Assembly: GCA_937892395.1 (NCBI GenBank)
Contig: CALAGJ010000084.1
Coordinates: forward strand, 1 to 7,239
DNA: 7,239 nucleotides
DNA from: an uncultured Parafilimonas sp.
GTDB lineage: Bacteria; Bacteroidota; Bacteroidia; Chitinophagales; Chitinophagaceae
Direction of reading: 5' to 3'
Below the pieces are notes generated by a model, which saw nothing but the letters and a program-made list of their open reading frames with translations, was not told the DNA's origin and did no database searches. Below, one piece after another: positions 1 to 4,200 of this stretch. A program made the translations under genes and the position numbers. Numbering within the stretch: the first letter of the stretch is position 1; each line of letters opens with the position of its first letter.

Positions 1-376
1 AATTTGCAATGTATTGACTTTCATAAGGACTTCCAGCATTTATTTTTTCTATAAATTCTGGACTGATAACGTTTTGAAGTTCATTTAACCTTTGTAGAAG
101 CCCTCTATTTAATTCTTGGTATTTTTCTATTATCTCTCTTGCTTTGTTTTGATATGTTACCAGTTCATCGCCAGTTCTTTGCATTGTTTGTCCAGAAAAC
201 TCAAGATCTCCTTCTATCGTTCCTTCAATGGGTTCTTCAAGCGCAACTTCTGCTTGGTCTATTATTGCGTCATTTGTTTGAATTTGAGATTTTATTTTTT
301 CAATCTCCTCATTTGTAGACACGATATTTGTGAATATTCCAGAATCAAAATTTTGTTTTACAAAATTTACATTATT
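1..376 (-). CDS. Partial coiled-coil-like protein of unknown function, cut at both ends
   Basis: I do not recognise this protein. Read on the minus strand, one frame stays open from the stop at 379-377 to position 1, about 125 codons, and continues off the window. The product is rich in Glu, Gln, Asn and Ile (for example EEIEKIKSQIQTND and KAREIIEKYQELN) with heptad-like spacing, so a helical coiled coil is likely. A central acidic stretch, LEEPIEGTIEGDLE, may be a linker. There is no in-frame ATG before position 184. The first plausible start is a GTG at 322-320, which has no purine-rich leader. The frame is open further upstream, so its true 5' end was probably lost at the junction near 345-375. 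No membrane segment or catalytic motif is visible. Phage or mobile-element structural protein is one possibility, but nothing proves it. Confidence 0.5.
346..360 (+). repeat. Copy 1 of a 15-bp direct repeat
   Basis: The 15-mer CAAAATTTTGTTTTA recurs in the same orientation at 7114-7128, about 6.8 kb away, and its first ten bases are a perfect palindrome. This copy lies at the left junction. The match is exact but A/T-rich. It may be chance, or the trace of a site-specific or microhomology event. Confidence 0.35.
348..368. repeat. 9-bp perfect inverted repeat, 3-nt spacer
   Basis: The arms AAATTTTGT (348-356) and ACAAAATTT (360-368) are perfect reverse complements separated by TTT. The structure lies on the junction between the minus-strand coiled-coil ORF and the truncated plus-strand gene. 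It contains only two G-C pairs' worth of GC, so it is not a strong RNA hairpin. It could be a recombination or protein-binding palindrome, or the short self-complementary sequence that templated a chimeric join. In such A/T-rich DNA a chance origin is also possible. Confidence 0.45.
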
Positions 377-390
377 TTACTCCCGAAGAA

Positions 391-858
391 ATGGCCACCA
401 TAGCAGTGCTTGCAGATATCATCATTCCTAAAGATGAGGTAAGCGGGAATGCCACAGACGCTAAAGTGCCAGAATTTATAGATTTTATTGTAAATGATAT
501 GCCCGATCATCAATTGCCCATGCGTGGCGGATTGAGTTGGCTCAATATGCAATGTTTCAAAAAATATAACAATGCATTTACACAATGCAGTAGCCAGCAG
601 CAAATTGAAATAGTTGACGCAATTGCCTATCCCGAAAAAGCACTACCAGAAATGAAACAAGGTGTTGCATTTTTCAACCTGATGCGCAATCTTACTGCCA
701 CAGGTTTTTATAGCACAGAAATAGGCTGGAAAGATATTGGTTATATAGGTAATCAACCCAATAACTGGGATGGTGTGCCTGATGATGTATTAAAACAATA
801 TGGACTTGCTTATACCGAAAAGGAATTGGCCGAATGTGTGTCTTTTAAAAAAGTATAG
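391..858 (+). CDS. Gluconate 2-dehydrogenase subunit 3-like protein, 5'-truncated
   Basis: This is a member of the gluconate 2-dehydrogenase subunit 3 family, the small partner of a flavin-dependent GMC-type sugar or alcohol dehydrogenase that normally also uses a cytochrome c subunit at the periplasmic side. The match rests on the opening MATIAVLADIIIPKDEVSG, the middle segment FFNLMRNLTATGFYSTEIGW, and the ending GWKDIGYIGN with WDG at residues 126-128. All are typical of the family as I know it. The ATG at 391 is internal to the conserved domain, because family-like residues (FTPEE) continue upstream to about 376. Full-length members carry a Tat or other signal and an N-terminal helix, which are missing here. 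No RBS precedes 391, so the protein is probably not made in native form from this locus. No dehydrogenase catalytic subunit follows. The next gene is convergent, so any partner lay upstream and was lost at the junction. Confidence 0.82.
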   Translation: MATIAVLADIIIPKDEVSGNATDAKVPEFIDFIVNDMPDHQLPMRGGLSWLNMQCFKKYNNAFTQCSSQQQIEIVDAIAYPEKALPEMKQGVAFFNLMRNLTATGFYSTEIGWKDIGYIGNQPNNWDGVPDDVLKQYGLAYTEKELAECVSFKKV

Positions 859-967
859 ATACCTAAAGGATTGAGGTAGCTTTATCTGTAAATAAAACAC
901 CCTGCATATATACTTACATTATAGATCTGAAGTTTCATTATATGCTAACCAACGGATGTATGTATAG

Positions 968-992
968 ATAAAAACAAAAATGCCGTTTTTAT
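968..992 (+). terminator. Weak A/T-rich hairpin with T-run, possible terminator of the subunit 3 gene
   Basis: ATAAAAAC (968-975) and GTTTTTAT (985-992) are perfect 8-bp inverted arms with a 9-nt loop. On the plus strand they are followed by a T-rich run up to about 1005, as in an intrinsic terminator. The stem has only one G-C pair, so strength is doubtful. It overlaps the stop codon (991-989) of the convergent TPR gene and could work in both directions. The rest of 859-988 shows only a loose 7-bp inverted repeat (904-910 with 939-945) and no gene. Confidence 0.3.
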
Positions 993-1741
993 TTTAATTT
1001 TTTTATCAAGGCTTTTGCTTTGTTATAGTAGCTTGACTCAACAGGTATTATTGATAATATATTTCTACAATCATCTATTCGCTTTTGCTTGAGTAAAGAT
1101 AAAGCTTGTAGCCATGCGGCTTCATATTTATAGGCAGATTCAGTAGCTGCTATTTGAGTGAGATAGATTTCCGCTTGTTCATAATTTTCGACTTCAATGT
1201 AACATCTACTCAGCGTTATTTTAAACTTCAAATTGGAAGGATCTTTTTGCAAAACGCTTTCAAGGAAAGGTATGGCTGATGTAAAATCATGGCTATTATA
1301 AAAGCCAGTTGCAGCACTTAATTCTTTTTGAGAAACAGTGTCTCTTGCTATCAAAGAAATATTTGAGGTATCCGCATATTGTGCATATAACTCCGCTTCT
1401 GATAAATTTTTCTCAATGTTCAATAGCATTGTAGAAATGATGATAACAACACTTGCAGCAGCTGCGAACCACACTACTCGAGTTCTATTGATAAATGGAA
1501 GTTTAGGTTGATCCCTACTGAAATTTTTTTGAGCACTATGCAGAATTGTTCTTCTTAATGCCTCATCTTTTTCTTTGCCCTCAATGAATACAGGCATATC
1601 ATTATTGAGCATTTTATATATCCGAAAACGTTCTGCAAGCTCGGCATCCGTTTGAAGTGCCGCTTCAAATTGCTCCTTATCCTCATCACTCAAATTGTTG
1701 GATAGATATAATTCAATAATATGATATTGTTCTTCATTCAT
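989..1741 (-). CDS. Anti-sigma-like membrane protein with periplasmic TPR repeats
   Basis: This 250-residue protein is probably the regulator of the sigma factor encoded just before it. Its first 60 residues (IIELYLSNNLSDEDKEQFE, then a Glu/Ala-rich helix) match the style of cytoplasmic anti-sigma N-termini in Bacteroidota, which need no zinc motif. None (HxxxCxxC) is present. A single hydrophobic helix follows Arg86/Arg88 at about residues 89-108, which puts the N-terminus in the cytoplasm and the rest in the periplasm. Residues about 139-250 form roughly three TPR-type helical pairs (for example AIPFLESVLQKDPSNLKFKI and YEQAEIYLTQIA), a likely protein-binding or sensing part. The start ATG directly abuts the TAA of the sigma gene, so translational coupling is likely. 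The sigma-antagonist role is inferred from position and architecture; a scaffold or positive co-regulator is also possible. Confidence 0.85.
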   Translation of the reverse strand: MNEEQYHIIELYLSNNLSDEDKEQFEAALQTDAELAERFRIYKMLNNDMPVFIEGKEKDEALRRTILHSAQKNFSRDQPKLPFINRTRVVWFAAAASVVIIISTMLLNIEKNLSEAELYAQYADTSNISLIARDTVSQKELSAATGFYNSHDFTSAIPFLESVLQKDPSNLKFKITLSRCYIEVENYEQAEIYLTQIAATESAYKYEAAWLQALSLLKQKRIDDCRNILSIIPVESSYYNKAKALIKKLK

Positions 1742-2320
1742 TTACCAAATCAGGTTTTTATACTCAGGAGAAGACTTAATCATTTCAACCAACCTGCCAG
1801 TACACTCACTTTTCTTTTTGCGAATGTATGCATAAGTAATGTTTAACATAGCAGCCACTTCTTCAAGTGCTTTACCTTTCCATGCCATGCTCAATATTTC
1901 CTTACAGGATGGGCCAAGCAATTCAAAACAAGTTTCAAGCAAATTATACTTACCAGTACTATTTGCTGCTATGGATGCTTGCTGAATGTCCTCTTCCTTT
2001 AAATCATATTGCATATCGCCAATATTTGTTACCCTATGTATGGCTTTTTTTCGCAACTGCATCAACCATAATTTTTTGCATACTGAAAAAAGAAATGCTT
2101 CAAAAGAACAGGAAAGAATAAAATCTGAAACTATTGCCTTGCGATATACAGCCATAAGCCCCTCCTGCATGATGTCTGCTGCATCATCCGCATTGCCATT
2201 GTTTTTGAGTATATAGCGCTTTATAGTTCCCGAAAACTTTTGATAGATCTCATCAATCAATGCTGCATTATTTTCTATCAATGCATTGATATATCTTATA
2301 TCCGGATGTTGAACAGCCAT
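1742..2320 (-). CDS. RNA polymerase sigma factor, sigma-70 family, ECF type
   Basis: This 192-residue protein has the two-domain plan of ECF sigma factors, which direct RNA polymerase to a small set of promoters. Region 2 spans about residues 20-92, with the core-binding helix DDAADIMQEGLMAVYRK (45-61) and a -10-recognition stretch around SFEAFLFSVCKKLWLMQLRK (72-91). A poorly conserved linker follows (93-125). Region 4 covers about 126-182, with the -35-binding helix-turn-helix near KGKALEEVAAMLNITYAYIR (148-167). Length is normal for the group. It is the first gene of a two-gene minus-strand unit. Its stop is immediately followed by the ATG of the TPR membrane protein, the usual sigma/anti-sigma layout. 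A Bacteroidota housekeeping-type promoter lies just upstream. Genes it controls are not known; the divergent envelope genes are the obvious candidates. Confidence 0.9.
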   Translation of the reverse strand: MAVQHPDIRYINALIENNAALIDEIYQKFSGTIKRYILKNNGNADDAADIMQEGLMAVYRKAIVSDFILSCSFEAFLFSVCKKLWLMQLRKKAIHRVTNIGDMQYDLKEEDIQQASIAANSTGKYNLLETCFELLGPSCKEILSMAWKGKALEEVAAMLNITYAYIRKKKSECTGRLVEMIKSSPEYKNLIW

Positions 2321-2348
2321 ATAAAAAAATTGATACGAGAGGGTAACA

Positions 2349-2378
2349 AAAAGCTACACTTTGCAATAATATCTGCAA
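2349..2378 (-). promoter_or_regulatory. Bacteroidota-type promoter for the sigma/TPR unit
   Basis: On the minus strand TTG (2378-2376) is followed after exactly 19 nt by TAGCTTTT (2356-2349). This fits the Bacteroidota housekeeping consensus TTG-N19-TAnnTTTG in all but the last base. It would start transcription near 2342, leaving a leader of about 20 nt before the sigma ATG at 2320. No Shine-Dalgarno sequence is seen, which is usual in this phylum. No equally good promoter was found on the plus strand of the 125-bp divergent region, which is mostly A/T and holds the 10-bp palindrome ATAATATTAT (2395-2404). Confidence 0.55.
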
Positions 2379-2445
2379 ATGGAAAAATAATTCAATAATA
2401 TTATAAAATTTTAGACACTTTTATCGAATCAAAAAATCATAAATT

Positions 2446-4146
2446 ATGAGAAAGAGAATTGCAATTTTAAGTTTTCTATTACTAGTTATTTTTATTCATG
2501 ATAATTTGTATGCACAGTATCAAATTGGTATTGGCCTATCATCGCCAAATGCTTTTACAATTACACCACAAGCTAATATTATAAACCATCAGGCGGGCAA
2601 CCAATACAGTCCACAAGCAGGGTTAGCTGGTAAAAGTGTAATGTGGATGGAATACGGCGATGGTGGTTTTACAACCTATCCTACAACCTCAAGGGTCTTA
2701 AGAAATTATTACATAAATCCTAGTTATGGCACATCAAAAACTAGCTTATTAGTCGTTAATAATTTGTATGACTCAAGCATCTTAACCACCTCAAGATTTT
2801 ATACACAACCTTGGGGATCAATTACAGGTATTGCGCTTGCGCAAGGAGATAACTCAGACACACAAATCAATAGCAATAACAGTGGAGCTCCTCAAACACT
2901 ACTTAGCGGCTCCGGAAATGATATTGCCCTCACTACAAATGTTTATGACATAGTAGCAAAAGATACCATGTGCATGGCAATAACCTATAAGCTTGGCGAC
3001 GACCAAATATTAGCTGATTATAATGGAGAAAATAACAAAGAATTGTATATTGCTTTTCTATATAGAAATGATGCTTTTAATCCATTTAGTGCAAATCAAA
3101 TATTAAAACAGAGTGCTAATAATAGTCATTTTCTATCGAGTTTCAGACCTCATCACAATGAAAGCATAGTAGCCTCAATTCCCACTGGATTCACAAATTC
3201 AACCATCTATAATTCAATTTTTTCATCCACTTATAATACCGGTACTTATTTTAACAATTATGTATTCATTAAGATTGGAGATAAGCATACCTATGAACAA
3301 AATGTTTTTCTCAGCATGTTTGTAAAAAGTGTATTGGCATCAGGGGGTAGTACTGGTTTAAAAGTGGTTTTAATACAAAGAGCAGGCACTGCTCCAAATA
3401 GCAGTTTTTCAAAATTGGCAGAGTATGAAACAGCTCCTATGAGTTACTTTAAGTCCCACGATCCTAATTACATCACACAATATCCTGTTTGCATGAACCT
3501 TCCAAAAATTCCAAGGAACTTTGACTACCATATTCACTATCAAAATATAGGTGCCGGTGATGCTAATAAAGTTAAAGTAAGGGTATTCTTGCCGCAGGGC
3601 ATAGATTTGAACAAAAATAATATTCAACTCGATTTAAACAAATGCAGATATGCTGATAATACTGTTATGGACATTCAACTTACAAATTATGATAAAGGTC
3701 AAAATATGTTTGAGCTCACCATAAAAAGAAGAAATACTACTGCAAGTGATTTATTAGGAACAAACAATGCATTCAATGCATTTGTAAATCCTGCTACTAT
3801 GGGCGATATTTTCTTTACTGTAAAAGCTACTACTGCAAAAACTCCAGATATTTTGAATGCACATGCTGAAATCATTTTCACAGATGCTGCACCACCGGGC
3901 ACTAATGATCAACCACCCATACCAACCAACATTGCCCGCTCATGGTATTCAAAGTGTAGCGACACTACCTATTGCAGTTGCGCAATGCCAGTTGATTCTA
4001 CAGACATTAAGCCCCAGCCATGCATAAATTGTGGACATTGTACCAAATGGGTAGGCATTTGCTGGTGGTGGTGGGTTTTAATCGTTGGAGCTATCATTAC
4101 AATTTATGTGATGACAAGACGCAGAAACAACAACGATAAAGTATAA
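2446..4146 (+). CDS. Secreted protein with DUF7619/DUF11-like domain, Cys-rich stalk and C-terminal membrane anchor
   Basis: This 566-residue protein is not one I can name. It starts with a clear signal peptide (basic RKR, hydrophobic core, likely cut after A23 in LYAQ). Residues 24-345 are unrecognised and probably beta-rich, with a PKD-like patch YGDGG at 70-74. Residues about 359-500 (YHIHYQNIGAGDANKVKVRV, later GDIFFTVKA, ending in Pro-rich PPGTNDQPPIPTN) resemble the DUF7619/DUF11-type beta-sandwich domains of Bacteroidota surface proteins. Residues 504-539 hold seven cysteines, including C526-x2-C529-x2-C532 and C539 next to four Trp (540-543). A helix to about 556 and the basic tail TRRR follow, so the protein should be fixed in the inner membrane with its body in the periplasm. 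The A-rich leader has no Shine-Dalgarno. It is the first gene of a pair with the CHAT lipoprotein 54 nt downstream, whose C-terminus ends in the same way. A role as partner or target of that protein is inference. Confidence 0.8.
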   Translation: MRKRIAILSFLLLVIFIHDNLYAQYQIGIGLSSPNAFTITPQANIINHQAGNQYSPQAGLAGKSVMWMEYGDGGFTTYPTTSRVLRNYYINPSYGTSKTSLLVVNNLYDSSILTTSRFYTQPWGSITGIALAQGDNSDTQINSNNSGAPQTLLSGSGNDIALTTNVYDIVAKDTMCMAITYKLGDDQILADYNGENNKELYIAFLYRNDAFNPFSANQILKQSANNSHFLSSFRPHHNESIVASIPTGFTNSTIYNSIFSSTYNTGTYFNNYVFIKIGDKHTYEQNVFLSMFVKSVLASGGSTGLKVVLIQRAGTAPNSSFSKLAEYETAPMSYFKSHDPNYITQYPVCMNLPKIPRNFDYHIHYQNIGAGDANKVKVRVFLPQGIDLNKNNIQLDLNKCRYADNTVMDIQLTNYDKGQNMFELTIKRRNTTASDLLGTNNAFNAFVNPATMGDIFFTVKATTAKTPDILNAHAEIIFTDAAPPGTNDQPPIPTNIARSWYSKCSDTTYCSCAMPVDSTDIKPQPCINCGHCTKWVGICWWWWVLIVGAIITIYVMTRRRNNNDKV

Positions 4147-4164
4147 ATATTTCTTAGTTTCAAT

Positions 4165-4198
4165 AAAGCCTTATTTTCACTCCTGAATCTAAGGCTTT
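4165..4198 (+). terminator. Hairpin with short T-run between the two envelope genes (attenuator candidate)
   Basis: AAAGCCTTA (4165-4173) pairs perfectly with TAAGGCTTT (4190-4198) over 9 bp, with a 16-nt loop that can add a small inner stem (TTC 4176-4178 with GAA 4185-4187). The T-run at 4196-4200 completes an intrinsic-terminator shape, but it is only five long and three of its bases are in the stem. The ATG of the CHAT gene follows with no gap. The element could therefore cut read-through into that gene, or hide its ribosome-binding region, rather than simply end the first transcript. Confidence 0.6.
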
Positions 4199-4200
4199 TT

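Larger units (their letters stand above)
345..375. other. Sequence junction (rearrangement or chimera breakpoint)
   Basis: Left of this point the coding signal is on the minus strand. Right of it the coding signal is on the plus strand and enters a gluconate dehydrogenase subunit 3-like protein in mid-domain. The plus frame reads FTPEEMATIAVLADIIIP from about 376, which is where the conserved part of that family begins. The preceding in-frame residues (QNQNFVLQNLHY, back to a TGA at 331-333) do not look like the signal or linker region expected there. The exact breakpoint cannot be fixed by eye and is placed between the end of the minus-strand coding signal and the first family-like residues. 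A natural rearrangement, an assembly error and an amplification chimera would look alike here. Confidence 0.6.

Noticed and set aside
116..403. Plus-strand open frame of 95 codons rich in Phe, Tyr, Cys and Ile
   Set aside because: It is the complement of the better minus-strand coiled-coil frame, has an odd composition, and crosses the junction and the start of the subunit 3 domain.
1867..2216. Plus-strand frames opposite the sigma factor gene
   Set aside because: They are antisense shadows of regions 2-4 of the sigma factor, with compositions typical of such shadows.
2353..2361. TACACTTTG as a plus-strand -7 box for the 566-residue protein gene
   Set aside because: The spacing inside the box is one base too long, no TTG lies at the right distance, and it overlaps the better minus-strand promoter.
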